A model generated the notes under the pieces. It made no database searches and was not told the origin of the DNA. It worked only from the letters and a program-made list of their open reading frames with translations. Positions 6,535-14,640 of a stretch of DNA of 20,148 bases are shown here, one piece after another; the stretch's first letter is position 1; each line of letters begins with the position of its first letter. Origin of the DNA: a virus; the IMG/VR virus record IMGVR_UViG_3300042691_010316, positions 1-20,148 of that record; one strand, written 5' to 3'. Made by a program: the position numbers and the translations under genes.

Positions 6535-9119
6535 TGCGCGGCCCCCCGTGCGCGGATGTCCTCGGGCGTGAGCGCCTGGGCCGTCTGGTCAATGCGGAAG
6601 GTCAGCGGGCGGCCCTGCGCGTCGGTGAGCGGCATGGTGCCGTCGACCGCCATGTAGACGCCGTTGCCGATCGTCTGCAGCGCGACGGAGTCGAAGTCGG
6701 CCGGCACGCCGGCACGCTGGGCGGCCTGCGCGAACGAGATGCGCGCGGCGTCCATGAAGGTGTCCTCGGGCATGCCCCACGGCAGCACGATGCTCGAGCC
6801 GTTGACCTCGGCCACGCCGCCGGTGACGGCGCGCGACGCGAGCTCGGCGATGTCGCGGTCGAGCTGCCCGGTGTTGTTGCCGCGGGACGCGGCCTCGCCG
6901 GCGTAGAAGGCGCGGAAGGCCTGAAACGCGGTAGCCTCGGCCTGCGGGCTGCCGCGGTAGGCGTCGCCGACGGTGGCGACCCACTCGGCGCGCAGGTCGG
7001 TCTCTTTCGGCATCGGGAACGACGCGCCGCGGCCGTCCTGCTGGCCCTGCGCCCGGGTCGGGTTTAGCAGGTCCTCGCCCTCGAGGATGCGCGAGGCGAC
7101 CTTGTCCGGGGTGATCGCCTGCGCGCGCGAGAACAGCCCGCCGGGCGAGACGATCGGCGTGCCCTTTTGCACCATGATCGAGCCGGCCAGCGCGGTGACG
7201 GGCGAGTCGGCGCGCACCTGGGCCATGATCGACTGATAGGGCGCGTCGTCCGGCAGGGCGCCGCGCATGTCCTTGAGCAGCTTGGCGCGCTCCGGCGCCG
7301 TCATCGTCTGGAATGCAGCGGCGAGGCCGGTAGCTTCCGACTTCGACAGCAGCGTGTAGCCGGTGCCGTACTTGTCGCGCATGGTCGCCGCGACGCCGAC
7401 GCGCGCGCGCAGCTCGGCGGTGAAGGCCTGCGGGTCGTTGAGGTCGAGCGGCTGCACGGTGGCGAGCCCGGCCGATGCTGCGAACGCGATCGGGTCCTCG
7501 GCGCGCTGCTCCATGACCTGCCGGGCCGCCTGCTGCAGCACGTTGTAGCGGGCCGCCTCCTGCCGGTAGCCCTCGCCGCCGCTGGTCGGCCGGCGGGTCT
7601 CGAGCACGCGCTGGATCTCAGCCGGCGGCATGGTTTTCAGCGACGCGAGCTCGCCGGCGTACTGCTGACTGCGGGCGTACTGGGCGAAGCGGCGCGAGCC
7701 CTCCTCGTCGCCGTAGGCGCGCAGGTAGTCGGCCTGCGTGAGCGGCTGCGGCACCTCCTGCCCGTCGCCGTAGGCGGCCAGGTCGTCGGCCTCGCGGTTC
7801 GAGACGTAGCTGCGGAAGGTCGCATCCTCGCGCTCGACGGCCGCGTTGGTGGCGTTGCGCAGCGCGATGACCTCGGGCACGGAGAGCCGGTCGTAGGCCG
7901 CGTTGCCGGTCGTGCCGCCACCCTCGGCGAGCATGGCCGCGTCCGCGGTCGGGGTCGGCGCATCCGGCAGCGTCGAGCGGCCGAGCGCGGCATCGACGCC
8001 GGCGACGATGTCGGCCTCGGCATACGGCTGCTGCCCGTTCTCGTGCTTGATGACGGCCGCGGTGAACTTGGCCAGCGTCTCGGGGTTGGTGAGGTCGACC
8101 GGGTCCTCGGGGTTGACGCCCAGGGCCTTGGCCACCTGCGCGGCGTAGGCCGCGGTGTTGTTCTCGGTCGGCGGCGCCCAGCGGTCGATCAGCTCGTTGA
8201 CGGTGTCGTTGCCGTGGATGCGCTGCGAGTTGACCGCGTTCAGCGCCAGCGCGCGGATGCCGTGGGCCGGCGTGGCGAAGGTGGCGAACCGGCCGTCGGT
8301 GCCGATCTCGCCCTTCCAGCCGATGCCGGCCTCGATGTTGCCCGGGTTGTTGTTGCGGATGCCGCGCGGGGCGCTCGGATCTCCGGCGCGCACCGGGGCG
8401 CCCTGCGGCGTCGGCGCGATGCCGAGGCGCTGGTCGAGCATGCGGCGGGCGCCGCGCGGGTCGCGCTCGACGTCGCCGAGCACCACGCCCTTGCTGATCT
8501 TCTGGATGGCGTCGTCGCGGAGCTTCGAGCGCATCTCCGGCGGGACGTCCAGCGCGTCGATGACGGCCAGCTGCTCGCCCAGGGTCGTGGCATAGGAGCT
8601 CGGGTCAGCAGCGACCACGCCGGCGGCGGTGTCGGTGGCCTGCCCCAGCGTCTCGACGCGCCAGCGGCGGCGCTCGCCCTCCTCGAAGGACATGGCGTTG
8701 CCGCCCAGGTCGGAGCGCAGCGCGAGCATGCGCTCCTGCGCGAACCGGCGCGCGGACTCGGTCGGGGCGTTGGCGAGCAGCTGCTCCTCGTAGGTATTCG
8801 AGAACTCCTCGAGGCCGGCGGTGAACCCGGATGCGCCGGGCGCCACGCCGTTCTGTCGGCTCACGAATTCTCGCGTGAGGTCCTGCCGGGCCTTGGCGAT
8901 GGCATTGGCGGCCCAGACGCGGCCGTTCTCCTCCTCCTCGCGGCGGGCCTCCTCGCGCTGCTGCTGGCCGATGCCGTAGGCAGTCGCGGCGGCATTCCCG
9001 AGTGCACGGCCGATACCCTGCAGGCCCTCGGCGACGCCACTGCGGCCCGAGGCCATGGCGGGCCCGGGGCCAGCGTCGACGCTGGTGCGCTGGTCGTAGA
9101 CGGGGACGCGAACGGCCAT
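6531..9119 (-). CDS. Large internal virion protein (gp15 slot) with embedded peptidoglycan-hydrolase-like domain
   Basis: This 862-residue protein starts at ATG 9119 after GAGGAAG. Residues about 50-90 are a charged, likely coiled-coil segment. Residues about 250-380 form a distinct domain opening with RGIRNNNPGNIEAGIGWKG (252-270), then DGRFATFATPAHGIRAL (275-291), NELIDRWAPPTENNTAAYAA (308-327) and FTAAVIKHENGQQP (352-365). This pattern recurs in phage structural proteins and is usually described as peptidoglycan-hydrolase or transglycosylase-like. I cannot assign a catalytic residue with certainty; the glutamates in this domain are candidates. The rest is a long helical region of unknown fold. 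T7 gp15 is 747 residues and is ejected; in T7 the wall-degrading domain is in gp16. Here the wall-active module appears in the gp15 position, and the gene overlaps the polyvalent gene by four bases. Confidence 0.72.
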   Translation of the reverse strand: MAVRVPVYDQRTSVDAGPGPAMASGRSGVAEGLQGIGRALGNAAATAYGIGQQQREEARREEEENGRVWAANAIAKARQDLTREFVSRQNGVAPGASGFTAGLEEFSNTYEEQLLANAPTESARRFAQERMLALRSDLGGNAMSFEEGERRRWRVETLGQATDTAAGVVAADPSSYATTLGEQLAVIDALDVPPEMRSKLRDDAIQKISKGVVLGDVERDPRGARRMLDQRLGIAPTPQGAPVRAGDPSAPRGIRNNNPGNIEAGIGWKGEIGTDGRFATFATPAHGIRALALNAVNSQRIHGNDTVNELIDRWAPPTENNTAAYAAQVAKALGVNPEDPVDLTNPETLAKFTAAVIKHENGQQPYAEADIVAGVDAALGRSTLPDAPTPTADAAMLAEGGGTTGNAAYDRLSVPEVIALRNATNAAVEREDATFRSYVSNREADDLAAYGDGQEVPQPLTQADYLRAYGDEEGSRRFAQYARSQQYAGELASLKTMPPAEIQRVLETRRPTSGGEGYRQEAARYNVLQQAARQVMEQRAEDPIAFAASAGLATVQPLDLNDPQAFTAELRARVGVAATMRDKYGTGYTLLSKSEATGLAAAFQTMTAPERAKLLKDMRGALPDDAPYQSIMAQVRADSPVTALAGSIMVQKGTPIVSPGGLFSRAQAITPDKVASRILEGEDLLNPTRAQGQQDGRGASFPMPKETDLRAEWVATVGDAYRGSPQAEATAFQAFRAFYAGEAASRGNNTGQLDRDIAELASRAVTGGVAEVNGSSIVLPWGMPEDTFMDAARISFAQAAQRAGVPADFDSVALQTIGNGVYMAVDGTMPLTDAQGRPLTFRIDQTAQALTPEDIRARGAAQ

Positions 9120-9122
9120 GAT

Positions 9123-9626
9123 TTAACGCTTCCTCGGTGCGGCCGGCGGCCGGTAGGCTTTCGACGGCGCAGCGTTGCCCGCCTTCATGCCGGCGTAGCT
9201 GGATGCGCCCTGCAGCAGCGCGGCACCGGCGCCGAGGAAGCCGGCGGTGCGCGCCTGCTTGCCCTCGAAGCGCTGCATCGTCGCCTGGTCGCGCAGCCCC
9301 TTGGCGGCGAGCTGGCCCTCGTAGCGGATGTTGAGCGCGTCGAGTTCGGCGTTGACCGCCGACTGCCGGTTGATGTCGTAGGCCGAGCCCGTGAGGCCAA
9401 TGCCGGCCTGCGCCAGAGATGCGCGCTGGCCGCCAAGGAACTGCCGGGCCTGCCGGCGCTGCTGCTCCTCGCGCGCACCGGCTGCACGGTTCTCGGCGTC
9501 GGCCTGCTGGGTCAGCGCGTCGGCGTTGGATTGTGCCGCGGCGTTCGCGGCGTTGCCCTGCGCGATCGAGCCGATGGCCGAAAAGGCCGTCGAGGCGATC
9601 AACAGGGGAGCGGCGAGCATTGCCAT
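9123..9626 (-). CDS. Internal virion protein, T7 gp14-like
   Basis: The ORF encodes 167 residues from ATG 9626, which overlaps the upstream TAA as TAATG; a GAGG ribosome-binding sequence lies about 9 bases upstream. Residues 1-24 (MAMLAAPLLIASTAFSAIGS onward) are hydrophobic. Residues about 25-75 form an Ala/Gln/Glu-rich helix. The segment LAQAGIGLTGSAYDINRQSA matches the alanine-glycine 'aGv-G-S' element common in gp14-like core proteins, and is followed by further helix and a GFLGAGAALLQGASSY tail. T7 gp14 (196 residues) is ejected and inserts in the outer membrane as the first part of the DNA conduit. The gene order gp13-like, gp14-like, gp15-slot supports the call. Longer versions of this ORF that start upstream overlap the gp13-like gene and are rejected. 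Confidence 0.75.
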   Translation of the reverse strand: MAMLAAPLLIASTAFSAIGSIAQGNAANAAAQSNADALTQQADAENRAAGAREEQQRRQARQFLGGQRASLAQAGIGLTGSAYDINRQSAVNAELDALNIRYEGQLAAKGLRDQATMQRFEGKQARTAGFLGAGAALLQGASSYAGMKAGNAAPSKAYRPPAAPRKR

Positions 9627-10045
9627 TACCGGACCCTCGCGTACAGGTTTGCGTCGTTGCCGTTGGGAAGGAAGGCGCGGAGCTTGGCCTCGTGGGTGAA
9701 TCCTAACAGACGCGCCCAGCGTTCGCCCTGCCGGAACCCCGCGTCGACGTAGCACTCGACCCGGCGCTCGGGCAGCAGGTCGAGGTAGCGCAGCGTCGAG
9801 CGGGTGAGCCGCGGCATGATGCTGCCGGCGGACTCGGAAAGTATGGCCCAGACGACTGTGCGGCCGGGCCAGAGGTTCCACGCGCCGCCACAGAACACCG
9901 GGCGCCCCTGATCCATCACGGTCCAGGTCGCCGGGCCCTCGAGGCTTGCCGCATATTCCGGCGTGATCCAGCCGGCGGCGTCGAGCTGCGCGGGCTGCAG
10001 CTTGATGGCCAGCAGGTGATCGCGGGCGTAGGGCAGGATCTCCAC
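9626..10045 (-). CDS. T7 gp13-like protein with GNAT-like look (139 aa, GTG start)
   Basis: The frame is open much further upstream, but the likely start is GTG 10045, one base after the stop of the preceding gene (TGA-C-GTG) and about eight bases after AAAGG. From there the product is 139 residues, against 138 for T7 gp13. It begins (M)EILPYARDHLLAIKLQPAQL, has TWTVMDQGRPVFCGGAWNLW in the first half (beta hairpin of an acetyltransferase-like fold), a helix at LTRSTLRYLDLLPERRVECY and GERWARLLGFTHEAKLRAF near the end. The 'WARLLGFTHE' element resembles the C-terminal strand of GNAT folds. In T7, gp13 is needed for virion assembly with the core proteins. No evidence for acetyl-CoA binding was seen, so enzymatic activity is not claimed. 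Confidence 0.72.
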   Translation of the reverse strand: MEILPYARDHLLAIKLQPAQLDAAGWITPEYAASLEGPATWTVMDQGRPVFCGGAWNLWPGRTVVWAILSESAGSIMPRLTRSTLRYLDLLPERRVECYVDAGFRQGERWARLLGFTHEAKLRAFLPNGNDANLYARVR

Positions 10046-10046
10046 G

Positions 10047-10301
10047 TCAGTACCTTTGAACCGGGCCGTAGGGGTTGCGGCCGAACCCGCGGTCGCCGGC
10101 ATCGCCACCGCCACCACCGGTACTGCCCGGCGAGCCGGTGCCGCCACGCACGCGCTGGTCGCGATCGGCCACCTTGCCACGCGCCGCCGAGACGACGGCC
10201 ATGCCCGCGCTGCTGCGCCCACCGGTGCCGGACTCGCCCGAGAACGAGCCGCCGAGCAGGTCCGGCATGCTGGGCTCTCCCTCCCCCGTTGAATTGCGCA
10301 T
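10047..10301 (-). CDS. Small glycine-rich protein between tail tube B and gp13-like genes (84 aa)
   Basis: The ORF runs from ATG 10301, one base after the stop of the gp12-like gene (TGA-C-ATG, with GAGGA just upstream), to TGA 10047-10049. A second possible start, ATG 10268, has a stronger purine-rich ribosome-binding run (GGAGGGAGAG) and would give 73 residues starting MPDLLGGSFSGESGTGG. The protein is rich in Gly, Ser and Arg, with SPGSTGGGGGDAGDRGFGRN near the C-terminus, and has no hydrophobic segment or recognised domain. It looks largely disordered. Tight placement within the tail operon suggests a minor virion or assembly protein, but no function can be assigned. Confidence 0.6.
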   Translation of the reverse strand: MRNSTGEGEPSMPDLLGGSFSGESGTGGRSSAGMAVVSAARGKVADRDQRVRGGTGSPGSTGGGGGDAGDRGFGRNPYGPVQRY

Positions 10302-10302
10302 G

Positions 10303-12753
10303 TCAGTCCTCGGTGTTGACGGTTGGCATGATAGCCACAACGGTGGCCGGCAGCGGCTGGTCCTGCAGGTAGACAACCCGGGCCGCGGTCTCGAAGCCGG
10401 ACGGGGGGCGCAGGTCCTTGTCGCCCGTGAACACAGGCGGCGGCCGGTTCATCGGGTCCGACGACGAACGGAATTGGATAATGTCGAGCGCGTCCTCGGT
10501 CGTGCCGCCCTTGCCGCCGAGCGTGTCGAGGAAGCGGTAGATCAGTTTGGAGACCTTCTTGGTCTTGCCCTGCGCGGTGCCGTTGCCGGCGCCAGCCTCG
10601 AGCCGCCCGGTAATCAGCACGGCCGGGCACGGCAGGCCCACGTGCACGATCGAGGCGTGCCGGTCCAGCGTGACCACGCCAGCGGTGACGACCTTCTGCG
10701 GGTGCACGGCACCGTCGGCCAGCACGTCGACCGTGCGGCCCTCGAGGTGTCCCAGCCCGGAGACCGCGTCGCGCGAGAACCACCAGGTCGCAGCGGCGTC
10801 GCTTACCGCGTCGAAGTAGCCCGGCAGGCCGCCGGGCGCAATCACGGTGACGACCGTCGGCGAGACGAACGCGTCGATAACGAGCCGCGCCTCGTCGCTC
10901 TGCCCGCGGCGCAGGACGATGATGTCGCCCACGTCGCCGGCGGCGAAGATCGCCGAGGCGGCCGTCACCTGCAGCGGCGACAGGCTCGACAGCGTAAGCG
11001 TGTTGCCGGTGATCGTGCCGTCGTAGGTGAGGCCGGAGTCGACGAAGAACGCATCGTCGATGATGCTGCCCTCGTAGCTGATCCAGTCGCGCTCCATCCA
11101 CTCGACATAGCGGCGGGTCACGCCGTTGATCGTGCGGCGGGCGATGATCCAGAGCTCGTCTCGCGTGCCGTCCGGGCTCGGGATCGAGGCCACCGACTCG
11201 ACGATCGCGCCGCCGCCGATCGGGTGCGGGTGCCAGCCCTGCACGTCCTGCTCGCGGTTGTAGGTGAACCCCAGCAGGTCGCCGTTGGCGCAGCAGGCCC
11301 AGACGATCGAGTGCGGCTCCTGCTGGTAGGTGAGCTGCACAATCTGCCCGCGGGTGATGTGCTCGGCGCGCAGGCTCACGTCGCTGGTCGAGTAGCCCTC
11401 GCTCTCGAACGTGAAGCGGATCTCGCGGAGCTTTCGCCCGGCGCGCTGCACGAACAGCACGGTGTCATTGACGCGCACCGGCTGAACCTGCCGGGAGCCG
11501 TGAGACGTCTGCTGCTTGGCCTGGATGTTGGCCGGGCCGATGGGCTCGTTGCTGGTCGTCTCGCCGACCGCGAACTCGTTGCCGACCGTGCCCACGAGCA
11601 GCGCATCGCCGGCGGCCAGCCAGGCGAGGTCGTTAATCTGATCCGAGGCAATGTCGATCGAGATGGCCATGTCCGGCGTGACGTCGGCGCCGTCGCGGCT
11701 CGAGAAATTCTCGAAGTCGGCGACGACCGAGGCCCAGAGTTTCGTGCCGCGGCCCACCCAAAGCCGTTCACGGAAGAACGCCACGTGCGAAGGCCAGCCG
11801 AGGTCGTCGGACCATTCGGAGAACGCCCAGCGATTCGTCGCCTGCAGGGCGCCGACGGCCTGCGTCGGGATGCGCTGCACGACGTCGGCCGTGGCCGTGG
11901 TGCCGCTCGCCGCGGTGATGCGCACGTAGCCATAGCCGGAGTGCCGGTACTCCCACTGCACGCCGGAGTCGCCGTCGAAGCGCGCGCCAATGGTGTGCGT
12001 CGGGCGCACCGTTCCCGTCGTGGCCGAGTTGACCGCGCCGTAAATGTTGCCGTCGCTGCGGCGCTCGTTGCCGGCCGTGACGGCCTTGTTGGTCTCCCAC
12101 GGGCGCACGTCGTCGACCGGGCGGGATTCGATCAGGAACAGCGCGCCGACCTTGTCGGCCGTGAAGATCGCCGACGACGCGGTGAGCGTGATGCCGGTGC
12201 CAGTCGCCGCGCTCGCGTGTACCGTGATCGTCTGGTCGGGGTCGACCGTCTGGAAAGGGCCGCCGCGGAAGTTGGCCGGGCCCAGCGTCCAGCTCGTGTT
12301 GCTTACGCGGATCAGTTTCTGCGTTGGGTGCCGCGGGTGCGCGATGTAGATGACGTCGGCCGACTGCACCATCGAAAGGCGCAGCGTGCCGTCGGGCCCG
12401 GTGAGGTCCGCGGTCGTCCATGGCGTCACCACCTCGAGCGGCACCGGCGGGCCGCCGGTCACGACCTGCCCGTGCTGGGTGTAGAACCGGATGTATAGGT
12501 CGCCGAACTCGAGCACGAACGCGACGTCGTCGGAGAACTTGAACGGCACCAACCAGGTGCGGTCGGCGCTGTCCTTGACCTCGGCGACGAAGCGCGTGCC
12601 GGAGCGGCGCCGCGCCGGGCCCTGCACCAGCGGAATAAAGTTGCGGAGCTTGTGGCAGCCGTTGCCGTACCAGGCGATGTCGACGCGACCCTCAAGGGTC
12701 GGTGACAGCTCGCCGGCGTTGAAATTGGCCTGCAGGGGCGCAGCCTTGGGCAT
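10303..12753 (-). CDS. Tail tubular protein B, T7 gp12-like (816 aa)
   Basis: Start ATG 12753 lies three bases after the stop of the gp11-like gene. The N-terminus has the family's signature: QANFNAGELSPTLEGRVDIA, then WYGNGCHKLRNFIPLVQGPA and RRRSGTRFVAEVKD at about 8-60. The remainder is rich in short beta strands (for example LSMVQSADVIYIAHPRHPTQ and VAFFRERLWVGRGTKLWASV). The length (816) is close to T7 gp12 (794 residues), which forms the nozzle of the short tail together with gp11. Position directly after the gp11-like gene agrees. The C-terminal 150 residues (about 10.3-10.75 kb) are beta-rich and end LPATVVAIMPTVNTED. No enzymatic motif is visible. Confidence 0.9.
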   Translation of the reverse strand: MPKAAPLQANFNAGELSPTLEGRVDIAWYGNGCHKLRNFIPLVQGPARRRSGTRFVAEVKDSADRTWLVPFKFSDDVAFVLEFGDLYIRFYTQHGQVVTGGPPVPLEVVTPWTTADLTGPDGTLRLSMVQSADVIYIAHPRHPTQKLIRVSNTSWTLGPANFRGGPFQTVDPDQTITVHASAATGTGITLTASSAIFTADKVGALFLIESRPVDDVRPWETNKAVTAGNERRSDGNIYGAVNSATTGTVRPTHTIGARFDGDSGVQWEYRHSGYGYVRITAASGTTATADVVQRIPTQAVGALQATNRWAFSEWSDDLGWPSHVAFFRERLWVGRGTKLWASVVADFENFSSRDGADVTPDMAISIDIASDQINDLAWLAAGDALLVGTVGNEFAVGETTSNEPIGPANIQAKQQTSHGSRQVQPVRVNDTVLFVQRAGRKLREIRFTFESEGYSTSDVSLRAEHITRGQIVQLTYQQEPHSIVWACCANGDLLGFTYNREQDVQGWHPHPIGGGAIVESVASIPSPDGTRDELWIIARRTINGVTRRYVEWMERDWISYEGSIIDDAFFVDSGLTYDGTITGNTLTLSSLSPLQVTAASAIFAAGDVGDIIVLRRGQSDEARLVIDAFVSPTVVTVIAPGGLPGYFDAVSDAAATWWFSRDAVSGLGHLEGRTVDVLADGAVHPQKVVTAGVVTLDRHASIVHVGLPCPAVLITGRLEAGAGNGTAQGKTKKVSKLIYRFLDTLGGKGGTTEDALDIIQFRSSSDPMNRPPPVFTGDKDLRPPSGFETAARVVYLQDQPLPATVVAIMPTVNTED

Positions 12754-12756
12754 CGG

Positions 12757-13356
12757 TCAAAGCCTCGCGATCATCCAGGTGTCGTCGGCCATCTTCTGCG
12801 GCGGGCGCTCGATGGCGTTCGCCTTGCGGGCGTCCATCATGGCGCGCTCATAGTCGCGCTCGAGCTGCTGTTTGCGGGTCGTCGAGTCGGTGATCGCCTC
12901 GGCGGACTCGAAGGCCAGCCGGCAGGCCAGCGCCTCGACGAAGCACGCATCGAACAACGTGGGGTCGGTGATGCTGGCCACGTAGCGCACGCGCAGCGGC
13001 GCGGCCCAGTTGGTCAGAATCGCGTTGCCCTCGATCGCGTAGTCGCTGTTGTCCGTCTGCACGTAGTCCGACAGGTCGACGCCGGGATAGCGGTCGCCGG
13101 CCTCGAGCACCTTGAGGCAGTCGGTCGGGAGCTGGAATTGCCGGACGAAGCCGTACTCCGGCGGCGAGGCCAGCTCGGCGAGGCTCGCGCGCTTGATCGA
13201 GAAGCGCCAGCGGGAGGCGCGCAGCTCGGCGTCGCGGACGATCGCGTACATGCTGTTGAGCGTGCGCGCGGCCTTACTGTCATCGGTGAGCGCGAGGATG
13301 CGCGACTCGCCCAGCTTGGTGAGCGCCCGATTGCAGATCTCGATGACGCTGGCCAT
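12757..13356 (-). CDS. Tail tubular protein A, T7 gp11-like (199 aa)
   Basis: The start is ATG 13356, with a near-ideal GGAGG six or seven bases upstream that lies inside the end of the 40-aa mini-gene before it. The product starts MASVIEICNRALTKLGESRI and has TLNSMYAIVRDAELRASRWR then FSIKRASLAELASPP, the helical N-terminal pattern of gp11-type proteins ending in 'W-x-F'. It continues with a FVRQFQLPTDCLKVLEAGD strand region and a C-terminal helix (ATRKQQ-type segment near 165-185). The length of 199 residues matches T7 gp11 (196). In T7 a ring of gp11 joins the portal to the gp12 nozzle and holds the fibres. Confidence 0.9.
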   Translation of the reverse strand: MASVIEICNRALTKLGESRILALTDDSKAARTLNSMYAIVRDAELRASRWRFSIKRASLAELASPPEYGFVRQFQLPTDCLKVLEAGDRYPGVDLSDYVQTDNSDYAIEGNAILTNWAAPLRVRYVASITDPTLFDACFVEALACRLAFESAEAITDSTTRKQQLERDYERAMMDARKANAIERPPQKMADDTWMIARL

Positions 13357-13360
13357 GGGC

Positions 13361-13483
13361 TTACCTCCGGCGACGACGGCGCAGGACGATGGGGTAGATG
13401 GATTCTGCCACAGTCGGACCCGGGCCGCCGCCCTGCTCGCTGGCGCCTGGGATCAACCGGACCATGAGCAGGAAGGTCATCAT
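13361..13483 (-). CDS. 40-aa mini-gene upstream of the gp11-like gene; function unknown
   Basis: Between the 385-aa structural gene and the gp11-like gene lie about 120 bases, filled by a short ORF. ATG 13483 overlaps the preceding TGA as ATGA; a second in-frame ATG is at 13480. The stop is TAA 13361-13363. The protein starts MMTFLLMVRLIPGASEQ, contains a GGGPGPTV turn and ends YPIVLRRRRRR. Its last codons carry the GGAGG that serves the gp11-like gene four bases further on, so its translation would be linked to that gene. The overlap geometry is the same as at other junctions in this operon, which is the main support. It could also be an untranslated spacer with a chance ORF. Confidence 0.45.
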   Translation of the reverse strand: MMTFLLMVRLIPGASEQGGGPGPTVAESIYPIVLRRRRRR

Positions 13484-14637
13484 GCGAAGAAAATGTCTCC
13501 GACCACGGCGTTAAGCGTCGTGGCCGTGGTGTCCGCGTCAGCCGGCCCCGTGACGATGGAGCGGCTAATGGCCGTGGCAAAGCCGATGCCGTGAGGAATG
13601 TTGCATTCGGCCTTGCCGTTGGGCGGAATGCCTACCGTCATCACGACGCCCGCGCCAGCCGTAGCAGACGCGACGTTGTGAAATTTTACATACTGCCAAG
13701 TCGCCGTGGTGTTGCTAAAGCAGTAGCCGATGACGCGGCCCGCCGTCGCCTTGATCTGCGCGACGTTGGTCGTCGCCGCCGAGACGATGTGATGGATCGA
13801 CGCAGCGCCCGTGGCATTGGCGCGGACTTGCAGGCCAACGTCGCCAACAAGGTTCGTGCCAGCCGCCAGCGAGCCCGTGCCGATGTTCGCCGTGACCGTG
13901 CCCGACACCGGCTGCGTGCCGCTGATCTGAGCGGCGGGAATCGGCTCGGTCGCATACGCGCCGGGCTGAATCTGGATATTCGCCGTGCCGCTAACCCAAG
14001 CCGTCGCACGGACGCGGAACCAGTTCAGGCCGTTGACCGACAGTTCCCAGCCGTAGGCCGGGGCAGCACCAAGCACGCCAGAGGTCGTTTCGATGGTGTT
14101 CGCGTTAGACCGGACGGCTTGGATGGCGAACCAGTTGCCGTCGGTGCCGTTGGTCGAGTTCAGCGAGCCCTCGAACGTGAAGTTCACGCCAGCGAAGGTG
14201 CCCGCAACGTAGACCATAACGTTGCTGATGCGGCTCACGTTCAGCGGCACAGCGCTGGCCGCACTGGTGATGTTGCCAGTGGTCAGCGAGTAGAACGCGG
14301 GCTGGGCGGAAACCTTGAGCCGCCCAAACTGGTTCAGCTTGAGCGCGGTGTAATCGCCGTCAGAGCCAGCGCTGGGGCCGTCCGCATCCTGCCGAACGCC
14401 GAGCATGAAAACGCCAAGGTCGCCGGTGCCGCTTGGGGCGTCCTCGACCTTGACCGCACCGGCAATCGTAGCGAGCTCCGGAGCCTGCACCGGGAGCGGG
14501 AACGAATCGGACACGTCGTTGTACGTGCCCGGCGCACCCCAGCCGGTTTTGCTGCGCGCGTGGTGGACGCCGCCGATCTCGTTGGTGGCGACCAGCGGGC
14601 CGCCAGTTCCCTCTTGGGTGACGAGATTGTCGGCCAT
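13480..14637 (-). CDS. Phage virion structural protein, possible head fibre or decoration protein (385 aa)
   Basis: Start ATG 14637 lies three bases after the stop of the coiled-coil gene, with a G-rich ribosome-binding run. The N-terminus has the phage virion pattern VTQEGTGGPLVATNEIGGVH then HARSKTGWGAP and DSFPLPVQAP. Residues about 110-230 resemble a beta sandwich (FEGSLNSTNGTDGNWFAIQ, GWELSVNGLNWFRVRATAWV), as in carbohydrate-binding or decoration domains. The C-terminal part is beta-rich and hydrophobic (VIGYCFSNTTATWQYVKFHN, GKAECNIPHGIGFATAIS). Third positions contain visibly more A and T than in neighbouring genes, judged by eye, so it may have a separate origin. Location between capsid and tail genes suggests an accessory surface protein. 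Function is unproven. Confidence 0.6.
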   Translation of the reverse strand: MADNLVTQEGTGGPLVATNEIGGVHHARSKTGWGAPGTYNDVSDSFPLPVQAPELATIAGAVKVEDAPSGTGDLGVFMLGVRQDADGPSAGSDGDYTALKLNQFGRLKVSAQPAFYSLTTGNITSAASAVPLNVSRISNVMVYVAGTFAGVNFTFEGSLNSTNGTDGNWFAIQAVRSNANTIETTSGVLGAAPAYGWELSVNGLNWFRVRATAWVSGTANIQIQPGAYATEPIPAAQISGTQPVSGTVTANIGTGSLAAGTNLVGDVGLQVRANATGAASIHHIVSAATTNVAQIKATAGRVIGYCFSNTTATWQYVKFHNVASATAGAGVVMTVGIPPNGKAECNIPHGIGFATAISRSIVTGPADADTTATTLNAVVGDIFFA

Positions 14638-14640
14638 CCC

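Noticed and set aside
9627-9881. 85-residue N-terminal extension of the gp14-like protein
   Set aside because: It lies fully inside the gp13-like gene in another frame; ATG 9626 overlaps the upstream TAA and has a good ribosome-binding sequence.
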